In this document: positions 17,967 through 26,609 of the stretch, in pieces | Layout of the letters: the number at the start of each line of letters is the position of its first letter | Position numbering within the stretch: the first letter of the stretch is position 1 | DNA from: CAYSCX01 sp964429575 | Lineage (GTDB): Bacteria > Desulfobacterota > Binatia > Binatales > Binataceae | Direction: 5' to 3' | DNA length: 64,000 nucleotides | Assembly (NCBI GenBank): GCA_964429575.1 | Contig: CAYSCX010000002.1 | Span: forward strand, 1 to 64,000 | The notes under the pieces: generated by a model | What the model saw: only the letters and a program-made list of their open reading frames with translations | The model's database searches: none | Told to the model about the DNA's origin: nothing | Program-made: the position numbers and the translations under genes

Positions 17967-19592
17967 ATGCAGGTGGACGCCTCACGCACCGGTTTGCGCA
18001 CGCTGGCATGCGCGATGGCCGCGGTTGCGCTGCTGATATTGCCCGCGGTCGCGGGCGCAGCACTTCAAATCTCGATCGGCAATCCCGGACTCGAGCACTT
18101 CGAGTCCGACGCCGGCGTGCGCCTGGACTTCGGCGTCAACGATTCCAATGGCCAGACGGTCGGCAACCTGCGCAAAGATGACGTCAAGGTCTTTGAGGAC
18201 GGCAAGGAAGCGAAGATTCTTGATTTCCGCGGCGTAGGGCAGGGCCGGCCGGTCGATATCGTGTTCGTGCTGGACCTGACGGAGTCGATGCAGCCGTACA
18301 TCGACGCCGTCAAGCAGAACATGGTGAGCTTCGCGCAGGACCTGGCCGCGCACAACCGCGATTACCGGCTTGGACTCGTGACGTTCGAAGATTACGTCGT
18401 CTCGAAGTACGACGACTGCAACTGCCCGTACCAAAAGAAGTTGACGTCGAACGTCCAGGAATTTGTGGACTGGGTCGGGACGTTGCGCGCGAACGGCGGC
18501 GGCGATATCCCGGAAAACCAGCTCGAGGCGCTGGAGTACGCATCGACCTTCGCGTTCCGCCCCGACGCCGAGGGCATCATTATCCTGGTCACTGATGCGC
18601 CCGCGCATCATGCGGGCGACGGCTCGCAGTACACCCAACACGATCAGGCTTATTACGATCACAAGGGGCGTGACAAAGAAGTTAGCGACTTGACGGGTCA
18701 GAAGGCCGCGGCGGCGCTAAGCAAGAACGGAATCACGCTCTACGCGGTGGCGCCGCCACCATTCATCGCGCCGGAGTACGCGCAGATCGTCACCGCGACG
18801 CGCGGCAAGCTCTACAACATCGTGACCGAGGAGGGCCGGTTCGCAAGCTTGGTGCGCGAGATCGGCAAGTCGATCGCGACCGAGTACTCGCTCACCTACC
18901 GCACGCCGCGGCCCATCGAGGATGGCACCAAGCGCGAAGTTGAGCTGCAAATCAGCCACGGAGGTCAGAACGCGGTCGCCGACACCTCTTACCAGGTGCG
19001 CGGACTCGGCGGCGCAGCGATCGACATTCCCGAAGACGGCGAGAGCGGCGGTGACGGGACTTCCCCGCCATCGGACCGCCAGATTTCGTTTGAGATCTGG
19101 AACCTGGCGATACCGCTGGTCGCGCTGCTTGGACTGTTCGGACTTTCGCGCATGAGATTCGGCGTATCGCCCGAGGAGCTCAAGGCGATACTTGAAGCCA
19201 AGAACCAGCCGACCGCGGCGCGGACTGCGGCGCCAGCACCTCGGGCACGCCCGGCGCCGGTAACCGCATCGCGCGGCGGCGCGGCAGCATCGACAGGGCA
19301 GGGCGCTCGGCTCCTGGCGATCGACGCGGTCGATCCGGTGCCTTCGGAGTACGCGTTACTGAAGGACGAGGTATCGATCGGACGCGGTGAGGACAACGAC
19401 GTCGTCATCCCGCATCCGAGCGTCTCGCGCGCGCACGCGCGGTTGGTGCGGCGCGACGGCGGCTATGAATTGATGGATCTGAATTCCACCAACGGCAGCT
19501 ATGTTGACGCCCGCAAGGTGCAGGGCGCCGAGCCGGTCAGCAACGGCAGCGAACTCAAGCTCGGCGACCTCCGCTTCGTGCTGCGGTTCTAG
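17967..19592 (+). CDS. Secreted/membrane VWA-domain protein with C-terminal FHA domain
   Basis: 541 residues. A signal peptide (LACAMAAVALLILPAVAGA) is followed by a short beta domain, then a von Willebrand A domain with the MIDAS motif D-x-T-x-S in VFVLDLTESMQ (D103, T105, S107). A later membrane segment (NLAIPLVALLGLFGL, ~370) precedes an Ala/Pro linker and an FHA domain (VSIGRGEDNDVV, PSVSRAHARL, LNSTNGSYVD), which in this topology would be cytoplasmic. FHA domains bind phosphothreonine, so an outside metal-dependent adhesion domain is joined to an inside phosphopeptide reader. An ATG 24 codons upstream is possible but would place a predicted operator in coding sequence. The TAG stop begins a dispersed repeat. 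Confidence 0.85.
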   Translation: MQVDASRTGLRTLACAMAAVALLILPAVAGAALQISIGNPGLEHFESDAGVRLDFGVNDSNGQTVGNLRKDDVKVFEDGKEAKILDFRGVGQGRPVDIVFVLDLTESMQPYIDAVKQNMVSFAQDLAAHNRDYRLGLVTFEDYVVSKYDDCNCPYQKKLTSNVQEFVDWVGTLRANGGGDIPENQLEALEYASTFAFRPDAEGIIILVTDAPAHHAGDGSQYTQHDQAYYDHKGRDKEVSDLTGQKAAAALSKNGITLYAVAPPPFIAPEYAQIVTATRGKLYNIVTEEGRFASLVREIGKSIATEYSLTYRTPRPIEDGTKREVELQISHGGQNAVADTSYQVRGLGGAAIDIPEDGESGGDGTSPPSDRQISFEIWNLAIPLVALLGLFGLSRMRFGVSPEELKAILEAKNQPTAARTAAPAPRARPAPVTASRGGAAASTGQGARLLAIDAVDPVPSEYALLKDEVSIGRGEDNDVVIPHPSVSRAHARLVRRDGGYELMDLNSTNGSYVDARKVQGAEPVSNGSELKLGDLRFVLRF

Positions 19593-19672
19593 CGGGCGGT
19601 TGAAAAAGTAATTTTCAAGCGCCTGCTTCGTCTCTCGCGCCGCCCCCGGAGGGGACGTTTGCATAACCGACG
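19590..19672. repeat. TGTTGAAAA composite repeat starting in a stop codon, copy A3
   Basis: The edge TAGCGGGCGGTTGAAAAAG contains the VWA-FHA stop codon. A partner arm ATTTTCAAGCGCCTGC and the CTTCGTCTCTCGCG tail follow. Confidence 0.65.
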
Positions 19673-19959
19673 ACCTAACCCCTGACCCCTTCCCTAAAGG
19701 GAAGGGGAATCGGGCGCGGGGAGACCGGGTGCGCGTGTGACGCAACCCCTTGGCCCCTTCCTCGTTCGGCTTCGCTCAGGGCAGGCTCTCTCCTGTGGTG
19801 AGAGCTGAGAGAGGGCGCCCTCTCCCTCACCCTCTCCCAAGACAGGGAGAGGGGACAGAGAGCGAGCTCGCGAAGGACCGGGAGAGGGCACAGATTGCGC
19901 AGCGTGTTGAGCGCACTGCCGCGACCGCGCCGATATGTTTCGCGTTTCTCAACAGCCTG
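19593..19959. other. Intergenic region between convergent genes, all repeats
   Basis: No gene. It contains copy A3, CCCCTTCCCTAAAGGGAAGGGG, a GGCTTCGCTCAGGGCAGGCTCT element, CCTCTCCCAAGACAGGGAGAGG, and the stem of copy A4. Several strong hairpins could stop transcription from both sides. Confidence 0.6.
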
Positions 19960-19962
19960 CTA
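19899..19962. repeat. TGTTGAG inverted repeat overlapping a stop codon, copy A4
   Basis: Arms GCAGCGTGTTGAG and CTCAACAGCCTGC. The minus-strand edge TAGCAGGCTGTTGAGAAAC includes the stop codon of the DUF1329 gene and closely matches the edge at the RNase J stop. Confidence 0.7.
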
Positions 19963-21300
19963 ATGGCCGGTGCGCGAAAGCGTCTGCGGAACGAGGATAC
20001 CCTTGTCCACCACGCCCATGTCGATGTACCAGCACTCGCGCTCGGGCGAATGCCTGCCGGGCATATAAACCACTGAGCTGTATTTCTGCTCGAGGTCCAT
20101 GTCCACGAGCGCGGTCTGGAAGATGCGCTTGTACGGATAAATGGCGACCCGCGCGTCGGGAACCGGACGATCGCGATAGGCGTGGTAGGTAGCGACCGTG
20201 CGCCACAGATTTCCGTTGCGATCGTAGAGGTCGGACGCTGTGATGATCCAAGCCTCGGAGTCGATGTACAAAGTTCGCTTCGGTACGGACCGGTCGTATT
20301 TTGGCTTCGCGGTCGCCTCGACGACGTAGAGCCTGCGCATCTCCCAGTTCTCCGGGCAGATGGATCGGCCGCCGTCGGACGGGCACGGCTCGGCAGGCGA
20401 ATTCTTGGCGTGTACGACCGCCAGCATCGATTTGTCGCCAAGGAATTTGTAGGTGTAATTTTCGACCTTTGCGGCGAATCCGAAGTACGAATCGGGATCA
20501 AGCGTATTCACATAGGTTGAGGCTGCTCCGCTACCGATCGCCGCTCCACCCATCTGTCCGCCGCCACCGGAACCACCACTAAAGCCGGGCAGCATGCCCA
20601 GCGCGTCGGAAAGCACCTCAGGCGATTGCCGGCGCAATCTGCGATTGGACGGGTTGTAAACCCACACGTTGTCCTCGATGTCGGGATCGATGTGCCGGTA
20701 GCGCAAAAGTCCGAAACCGCGCATTCCGGTCGGCTCGAGGAACGGGTAGAAACCGAAGCGATAGCGGATTCCGCTTGCCACCGCGTCGGGATCGGTCGGA
20801 ATCGGCGGCACCTCGATGCGCCCGATGTTGTTGTAAAAGGAGAAGTGGCCGACGGTGAAGTAGCTAAGCGGATCGCCGCCGCTCGGGCCGTAGCTGGAGA
20901 CTTCGACTCCGCGCGCATCGATGTCGTCGCTGTAGAGCGGGCGGAAGCTGAAGTTCCACAAGATCTTGGTGGCGACGTTGGGATCGTTCGGGTCGACAAG
21001 TGGGAATGGCAGGCCGGAGACGTAGTTCTTCAGACTTCCATCGGGGGCGAGTTCGGTTTGCGATGAATACTTCTCAGTCGCCTGGGTGTACGGCGGCGGC
21101 CACTCCAGCTTGGTGGTTGGCACGATGTTCATGTGCATGCCTTCGAGCACCAGCTGGTAGTTGCCCGGGCTCACCAATTCCTTCACCTGCGGCGCGTTTT
21201 CCTTGGTGATGACGTCGCCGGGTTTGACTTGTGCGAAGGCCGGTGTCGACGCCAGCGCAACGACGAATGCGATTACACCGAAGCGCAATGTCCGGTTCAT
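19960..21300 (-). CDS. DUF1329 family outer-membrane-associated protein
   Basis: 446 residues with a cleavable signal peptide (FVVALASTPAFA). The mature part matches the DUF1329 pattern: KPGDVITKENA and VKELVSPGNY at the start, a central NVWVYNPSNRRLRRQSPE, and a C-terminal KRTLYIDSEAWIITASDLYD with KYSSVVYMPG. Members are LolA/LolB-fold-like periplasmic or outer-membrane proteins, often near RND exporters or hydrocarbon and sterol catabolism genes; their function is not established. No RND gene is adjacent here. A Gly/Ser/Met-rich insert (GFSGGSGGGGQMGGAAIGSG) interrupts the middle. Its stop codon is part of a dispersed inverted repeat. Confidence 0.85.
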   Translation of the reverse strand: MNRTLRFGVIAFVVALASTPAFAQVKPGDVITKENAPQVKELVSPGNYQLVLEGMHMNIVPTTKLEWPPPYTQATEKYSSQTELAPDGSLKNYVSGLPFPLVDPNDPNVATKILWNFSFRPLYSDDIDARGVEVSSYGPSGGDPLSYFTVGHFSFYNNIGRIEVPPIPTDPDAVASGIRYRFGFYPFLEPTGMRGFGLLRYRHIDPDIEDNVWVYNPSNRRLRRQSPEVLSDALGMLPGFSGGSGGGGQMGGAAIGSGAASTYVNTLDPDSYFGFAAKVENYTYKFLGDKSMLAVVHAKNSPAEPCPSDGGRSICPENWEMRRLYVVEATAKPKYDRSVPKRTLYIDSEAWIITASDLYDRNGNLWRTVATYHAYRDRPVPDARVAIYPYKRIFQTALVDMDLEQKYSSVVYMPGRHSPERECWYIDMGVVDKGILVPQTLSRTGH

Positions 21301-21486
21301 TCGATTTCTCCCGAATCGCCGCGGAGCTGTTTCGCGACCGCAGGCGAACAGTTACAGGTTGACGAGCGCTGCCTATCTTACATTAGTTAGGACTGCGCTT
21401 AAAGGACTGAATCGCATAGATCGCCGCTCGCTCAAATCTGGATCTTCCCGTAACCTATACGTGATGCAATCGGGATCGGTTACGCA

Positions 21487-21933
21487 ATGAAGCGCGGATG
21501 GTATCAAAGCGCTCAGTTTGCCGCGGCGGTGCTCTTGGTTCTTCTGGGCGCATCGAGCGCACGAGCGCAACGCGGAATACCGCGCATCCCCGTGCCGACC
21601 ACGATGGTATTGGCAGTGCCGGAGCCGGGTAAGACGTTCGGCAACCAGCAGGTGATCACGATCGGGGTCGGTGCGAAGGTTTACAAATTCGTCGTGGTTG
21701 ACGCGTACACGAATGACATCCAATCGCGCTGGCAATGGATCGATATCTGGCAACTCGTGAATCAGTATCCGGTGATGATGCAGGCGCAGGGACAGAATAT
21801 GGACGACTTTGCGAAGGTCACTCCGGGTGAGACCTACACCGTGAATGGGATGTTCAGCCCGGTCAAGCGAGTATTTCAGGTCATGTCGTCGGAAGTGGGG
21901 CGCGGGCCGTTCGCACCGTCAGAGAAGTACTAA
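21487..21933 (+). CDS. Small secreted protein of unknown function
   Basis: 148 residues. A signal peptide (FAAAVLLVLLGASSARAQ) precedes a mature region with TMVLAVPEPGKTFGNQQVIT and VYKFVVVDAYTNDIQSRW. No known family is recognised. It is divergent from the DUF1329 gene and likely periplasmic. The TAA stop runs straight into CAGGGTGTTGAAG, the dispersed-repeat edge. Confidence 0.6.
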   Translation: MKRGWYQSAQFAAAVLLVLLGASSARAQRGIPRIPVPTTMVLAVPEPGKTFGNQQVITIGVGAKVYKFVVVDAYTNDIQSRWQWIDIWQLVNQYPVMMQAQGQNMDDFAKVTPGETYTVNGMFSPVKRVFQVMSSEVGRGPFAPSEKY

Positions 21934-22010
21934 CAGGGTGTTGAAGCAGCGATTTGAACAGCCTGCTTCCTCTCTCGCGTCTCGCCCGGAGCAGGCCTTC
22001 GCGTAACTGG
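21931..22010. repeat. TGTTGA composite repeat starting at a stop codon, copy A5
   Basis: TAACAGGGTGTTGAAG pairs with TTTGAACAGCCTGC, then CTTCCTCTCTCGCGTCT and CCTTCGCGTAACTGG follow. Same composite as A1 and A3. Confidence 0.65.
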
Positions 22011-22172
22011 GGATTGGTCGTTCAGAAAAGGATCGGGATTCCCTTCGACAAGCTCGGGGCAGGCTCTCGCGGAGTTTACCCCGAGCCGGGTTCCGGGATT
22101 CTTCGCTTCGCTCTGAATGACAGAAGGCGAGGGGCTCGGAATGACAAATGAGAGGGACTCCGCTCGGAATGA

Positions 22173-22208
22173 CATCAGGAACTGACGCCAGTCGTTACGC
22201 AAAGGTCT
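22173..22208 (-). repeat. 33-base dispersed repeat, copy 2
   Basis: Reverse complement of the element near 9.46 kb (ACCTTTGCGTAACGACTGG, then CGTCAGTTCCTGATG), one base different. Confidence 0.7.
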
Positions 22209-22329
22209 CATCAAGCGGACGCGCGATCCCCATTTGGCGTGTTAAACTACGCAGGATCATCGGACTGACATAGTCTCCAAACACCACGCCCAACGCACAT
22301 CCGCGCGATCGTCGTCCGCCAAGGCCACG

Positions 22330-22357
22330 TTGAGCGATCTGCGCGCGATGGTATAGT
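22330..22357 (+). promoter_or_regulatory. Sigma-70-like promoter of ilvB
   Basis: TTGAGC, 16-base spacer, TATAGT. It lies about 46 bases before the ilvB start codon. Confidence 0.45.
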
Positions 22358-22403
22358 GGAGGTTCGCTCGCGGACATAGCCGGAGCCCGCGGACGGCCAG
22401 TAA

Positions 22404-24104
22404 ATGAAGAAACTGACCGGAGCACAGATCGCAATCGAGAGTCTGATCGCCGAAGGTGTGGATGTAATCTTCGGCTACCCGGGCGGCGCGATTTTACCCA
22501 CCTATGATGCGCTGCTCGATTCCAGCATCAAACACGTCCTCGTCCGTCACGAGCAGGGCGCGACCCACATGGCGGAGGGCTACGCGCGGGTGCGCGGAAC
22601 GCCGGGAGTCGTGATAGTCACCTCGGGACCAGGCGCGACCAACGCTGTTACCGGCATTGCCGACGCGTACATGGATTCGACGCCACTGGTGGTCATCTCG
22701 GGGCAAGTTCCGACGTCGCTCATCGGCAACGACGCGTTCCAGGAGGCGGACTTCGTCGGGATTACGCGCCCCTGCACCAAGCACAACTACTTGGTGAAGG
22801 ACGTAAAGGACGTCGCGCGCATCATAAAGGAAGCATTCTACATTGCGGGCACCGGCAGGCCGGGGCCGGTGGTGGTTGATTTGCCCAAGGACGTGCAGCA
22901 GGCGACACACACCTTCAAGTATCCGGACAAGGTTGACATCCGAGGGTACAAGCCGACGATTCGCGGCAACCCGCGCCAAATCGAGCGAGCGGTCGAAGCG
23001 ATAGAGGCGAGCGAACGGCCGCTGCTGTACGTGGGCGGCGGAGTGCAGTGGTCGGGCGCGGCGGCGGAGCTGCAACAGCTTGCGCGCGGTCTCGGAATTC
23101 CGGTGACGGAGACGCTGATGGGTCTCGGCTCCTTCCCGGCTTCGGATTCGCTTCGGCTCGGGATGCTCGGGATGCACGGATCGTACGGGACCAACACCGC
23201 GGTGCAGAATACGGATTGTTTGATCGCGGTGGGCGCGCGATTCGACGATCGGGTTACCGGGCGCATCGCGGACTTCGCGCCGAAGGCCGAGACGATCATT
23301 CACATCGACATCGATCCGTCGTCGATCTCCAAGAACGTGAAGGTGGACATTCCGATCGTCGGCGACATCAAGAACGTGCTCGGCGACATGCTAAGAATGG
23401 TGAAGGGGCGCGAGACGATCGGGAAACGCCGCGGAGTTTGGGAAAAGTGGCATCAGCAGATCCTCGCGTGGCAGAAAGAGCGTCCGCTTTACGAAAGCAA
23501 CGGCCGGGTCAGCGACGAGGTCTCGCCGCAGCAGGTGATTGCCGAACTCGCGGATATAACCAAGGGCGAGTGCATTATCGCGACCGACGTCGGGCAGCAT
23601 CAGATGTGGGTCGCGCAACTGTTTCCGTTCCAGCGGCCGCGCTCGTGGCTCACTTCGGGCGGACTGGGCACGATGGGTTACGGCCTGCCGGCGGGAATCG
23701 GCGCGAAGTTTGCGGCGCCGGACACGCCGGTGGTGGTGGTGTCGGGCGACGGCTCGATCCAGATGAACATCCAGGAGCTGGGCACCGCGGTCGAGTACAA
23801 CATCGACATCAAGGTGATCATCCTGAACAATTATTTCCTGGGGATGGTCCGGCAGTGGCAGGAGCGCTTTTACGCGGAGCGTTACTCGTACTCGGCGATG
23901 TCGGTGCCGAACTTCGTCAAGCTCGCGGATGCGTACGGCGCGCACGGATTCCGCATCGAGCGCGCGAAGGACTTGTCGCGCGTGATGCACGAGGCGTTCG
24001 CGACGCCGGGGCCGGTGCTCATCGACATCGTGATCCCTGCCGGCGAGATGGTCATGCCGATGATTCCGCCGGGCGGCTCGATGGGCGAGATGCTGTTCGC
24101 GTAG
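22404..24104 (+). CDS. ilvB: Acetolactate synthase large subunit
   Basis: ThDP-dependent enzyme of 566 residues that condenses two pyruvates, or pyruvate with 2-oxobutyrate, in branched-chain amino acid synthesis. The catalytic Glu of ThDP enzymes is at E50 in VRHEQGATHMA. The FAD/transhydrogenase-like central domain contains RFDDRVTGR, and the ThDP/Mg motif begins GDGSIQMN (~448) and ends IILNN. The C-terminus GEMVMPMIPPGGSMGEML is typical. The regulatory subunit (ilvN) and ilvC, usually next in line, are not here: the next gene is a CMD protein. A sigma-70-like promoter lies just upstream. Confidence 0.95.
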   Translation: MKKLTGAQIAIESLIAEGVDVIFGYPGGAILPTYDALLDSSIKHVLVRHEQGATHMAEGYARVRGTPGVVIVTSGPGATNAVTGIADAYMDSTPLVVISGQVPTSLIGNDAFQEADFVGITRPCTKHNYLVKDVKDVARIIKEAFYIAGTGRPGPVVVDLPKDVQQATHTFKYPDKVDIRGYKPTIRGNPRQIERAVEAIEASERPLLYVGGGVQWSGAAAELQQLARGLGIPVTETLMGLGSFPASDSLRLGMLGMHGSYGTNTAVQNTDCLIAVGARFDDRVTGRIADFAPKAETIIHIDIDPSSISKNVKVDIPIVGDIKNVLGDMLRMVKGRETIGKRRGVWEKWHQQILAWQKERPLYESNGRVSDEVSPQQVIAELADITKGECIIATDVGQHQMWVAQLFPFQRPRSWLTSGGLGTMGYGLPAGIGAKFAAPDTPVVVVSGDGSIQMNIQELGTAVEYNIDIKVIILNNYFLGMVRQWQERFYAERYSYSAMSVPNFVKLADAYGAHGFRIERAKDLSRVMHEAFATPGPVLIDIVIPAGEMVMPMIPPGGSMGEMLFA

Positions 24105-24127
24105 CGCCGCCGTCCGCGATCGCACAC

Positions 24128-24147
24128 GGGCGCACTTCAGTGCGCCC
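24128..24147. repeat. GGGCGCA palindromic repeat, copy 3
   Basis: Eight-base arms GGGCGCAC/GTGCGCCC around TTCA, followed by CTACG, 24 bases after the ilvB stop. It could act as a terminator hairpin, but no T-run follows. Confidence 0.65.
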
Positions 24148-24251
24148 CTACGGAGACATCAGCAGAGGCGCAGGCGCGCGCAGCGGTTGCGCGCAGCGGC
24201 GTCGCAGTGGCAGATCAGCCGAGATCACTTGGTGGCCATCGAGGTGCCGAC

Positions 24252-24803
24252 ATGGCGCGAGTTCCTTATCTCAATCCGAAGGATCTTCCCGCGGGCGAGA
24301 CTGAAGTCCGCGCGATCTTTGACCAGCTCGCGGCGGAGCGCGGCGGCGTGGTCGGGAACATCTTCCGTGCTCTGGCGCATTCGCCGAACCTGCTCCGGCG
24401 TTTCGCGCAGCTCGGCAATGAACTTCGCAACGAAACCAAGCTCGACCCCAAGCTCCGCGAGCTTGCGCTGTGCACGATTGGACGGCTCACGGGCGCGGAG
24501 TACGAGTTCACGCATCACTGGAACATCGCGCGCGACGTCGGCGTCAAACGCGAGCAGCTCGAGGCGCTCGCGGAGTTCGAGCGCTCGCCGCTGTTCAACG
24601 AACAAGAGCGCGCGGTGATGCGCTATGCGGTTGAGGTGACGCAGAACATCAAGGTGAGCGACGCGACGTGGGACGCGCTCACCAAGTTCCTCGACAACCG
24701 GCGGCTGCTCGAACTTGCTCACAACGTCGCGTTCTACAACGCGGTCGTGCGGCTGCTGATTCCGCTCGGCGTGGAACTGGAGCCGGGTGTGACCAAGCGC
24801 TAA
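24252..24803 (+). CDS. Carboxymuconolactone decarboxylase (CMD) family protein
   Basis: 183 residues of the AhpD/CMD helical fold: NIFRALAHSPNLLRRF, then LRELALCTIGRLTGAEYEFTHH, then LLELAHNVAFYNAV. The CxxC pair of peroxidase-active AhpD is absent (a lone Cys followed by GAEYEFTHH), so it is not a thiol peroxidase; a Glu/His acid-base centre is more likely. GAGGTG lies 6 bases upstream of the chosen ATG, which excludes an earlier in-frame start. It is followed 83 bases later by an amidohydrolase, suggesting joint catabolic work on an unknown substrate. Confidence 0.85.
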   Translation: MARVPYLNPKDLPAGETEVRAIFDQLAAERGGVVGNIFRALAHSPNLLRRFAQLGNELRNETKLDPKLRELALCTIGRLTGAEYEFTHHWNIARDVGVKREQLEALAEFERSPLFNEQERAVMRYAVEVTQNIKVSDATWDALTKFLDNRRLLELAHNVAFYNAVVRLLIPLGVELEPGVTKR

Positions 24804-24886
24804 AGCGCACGATTGACATGCCGCTCGTTCAGGTGGCATCAACGTTGGTAAGCGGCGCTAATGCCGCGCATCGGGGGAGAGGCAAA

Positions 24887-26584
24887 ATGGCGGAATACGA
24901 TCTCGCGGTTCGTGGGGGAATGGTGATCGACGGCACGCGGATGCCGCGGTATCGCGGCGATGTCGCGATCAAGAACGGCCGCATCGCGAAGGTCGGCCGC
25001 GTGAGTTCGCACGAGGCGACACGCACCATCGACGCTGGCGGCATGATGGTCGTGCCCGGCTTCGTCGATCTGCACACGCATTACGACGCGCAACTCTTCT
25101 GGGATCCGTATTGCTCGATTTCGAGCTGGCACGGCGTCACCTCGATAGTCATCGGCAATTGCGGCTTTGGCTTCGCGCCGGTGCGCCCCGAGGGCCGCGA
25201 GCGCGCGATGCTGACGATGACGCGAGTCGAGGCGATCCCGTACGCGTCGATGAAGGCGGGACTGCCGTGGGATTGGGAGACCTTTCCGCAATTTCTGGAC
25301 AGCATCGACCGCCGCCCCAAGGCGATGAACATATTGCCGTACGTTTCCGCCTCGCCCCTGCTGACGTGGGTGATGGGTATCGAGGAGGCGAAGAAGCGGC
25401 CGCCGACTGAAGAAGAAGAGCGCGAGCTTTGCCGCCTGCTCGATGAGGCGATGGATGCGGGCGCGTGCGGATGGTCCGCGCAGCGGCTGGACCCGAACGG
25501 TCCCGCGTGCGTGCAGCGCGACTACGACGGCACGCCGATGGTGTCGGACTTGATGGCCGACGACACCTGCCATGCGTTCGCGCGAGTGCTCGGCCGGCGC
25601 AACGAAGGATTCATGCAGATGACGCTCGTGAGCACCGACTTTGCTCACGACATGCTGGAGTTCGAAAAGCTTGCGGAACTCTCCGGCCGTCCGATCCTTT
25701 TCAACGTCGTGCAACCGCGCGACGGGCGCCCCGAGATTCATCGCGCGTACATTGCGTGGTTGGATTCGTGCCATAAGCGCGGCCTAAGGGTGTACGGTCA
25801 GGCGGTGACCAGCGACACCAACATGACCTTCACGTTCGTCGACTGGAACCTGTTCGACGAAGTGCAGGCGTGGTGCGACGCGACCACCGGAACGCCCGCA
25901 GAGCGGCTTGAGAAGCTGGCCGACCCGGCGCGGCGTGCGGCACTGAAGGCAAACGTCCCCGGGGTCATCACGGAAGAATTCGATCAAATTTTCGTGACCG
26001 GGGTCGAACGCGCGGACATGAAGGAATACGAGGGGCTCACGCTTCGCGAGCTCAGCGAGCGCACCGGCAAGCATCCGGTCGATGCGATGCTCGATCTGGC
26101 GGTGGCCGACGAGCTGCATACCGAGTTCTACGCGCCCGGCCCGAATCAGAACATGAATTACATGAAGGAGATGCTCGACAACCCGCATCTGATTCCGGGC
26201 GTTTCCGATGGCGGTGCACACACCAAGTTCTTCACCGGCGGGCGCTACCCGACCGAATTCCTGCAGAAGCTCGTGCGCGAACACGGGATGCTCTCGCTCG
26301 AGGAGGCGCATTGGCGGCTCAGCGCGTTGCCCGCGTATGCGGCGGGATTCAAAGACCGCGGAATGCTGCGTGAAGGCGCGCCGGCCGACGTCGTGATCTA
26401 CGACTACGAGAAGTTGAACATGCGCCCGATCGAGATTGCGCATGACTTCCCGGGCGGCGAGTGGCGCCGCGTCCAGAAGGCCGACGGCTACCACTACGTA
26501 ATCGTCAACGGACAGGTGACGCTCAAGGACGGCGAGCCGACTGGCGCAATGTCGGGCAGGCTGCTTCGGCACGGCTCGATGTAG
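24887..26584 (+). CDS. Amidohydrolase, N-acyl-D-amino-acid deacylase-like
   Basis: 565-residue metal-dependent hydrolase. It has the small beta-sandwich start (YDLAVRGGMVIDGT), the first metal motif HTHYD (H63, H65) in VPGFVDLHTHYDAQLFWDP, a GVTSIVIGNCGFGFAP strand, and the late metal Asp region SDGGAH (~440). This is the D-aminoacylase/urease-type superfamily arrangement, including the GNCGFG Cys seen in D-aminoacylases. Members hydrolyse N-acyl amides or cyclic amides; the substrate is not determined. The strong Shine-Dalgarno GGGGGAGAGG before the ATG fixes the start and rejects a 73-codon upstream extension. It pairs with the upstream CMD gene. Confidence 0.88.
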   Translation: MAEYDLAVRGGMVIDGTRMPRYRGDVAIKNGRIAKVGRVSSHEATRTIDAGGMMVVPGFVDLHTHYDAQLFWDPYCSISSWHGVTSIVIGNCGFGFAPVRPEGRERAMLTMTRVEAIPYASMKAGLPWDWETFPQFLDSIDRRPKAMNILPYVSASPLLTWVMGIEEAKKRPPTEEEERELCRLLDEAMDAGACGWSAQRLDPNGPACVQRDYDGTPMVSDLMADDTCHAFARVLGRRNEGFMQMTLVSTDFAHDMLEFEKLAELSGRPILFNVVQPRDGRPEIHRAYIAWLDSCHKRGLRVYGQAVTSDTNMTFTFVDWNLFDEVQAWCDATTGTPAERLEKLADPARRAALKANVPGVITEEFDQIFVTGVERADMKEYEGLTLRELSERTGKHPVDAMLDLAVADELHTEFYAPGPNQNMNYMKEMLDNPHLIPGVSDGGAHTKFFTGGRYPTEFLQKLVREHGMLSLEEAHWRLSALPAYAAGFKDRGMLREGAPADVVIYDYEKLNMRPIEIAHDFPGGEWRRVQKADGYHYVIVNGQVTLKDGEPTGAMSGRLLRHGSM

Positions 26585-26609
26585 CGCGTGGCGGGCGGCG
26601 CCTTCTGAT

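Larger units (their letters stand above)
21934..22403. other. Intergenic region upstream of ilvB
   Basis: No gene. From left to right it holds copy A5, a CCCTTCGACAAGCTCGGGGC element, a GGATTCTTCGCTTCGCTCTG / AATGACAGAAGG element also seen after acnA, copy 2 of the 33-base repeat, about 120 bases without recognised features, and the ilvB promoter. Confidence 0.55.
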
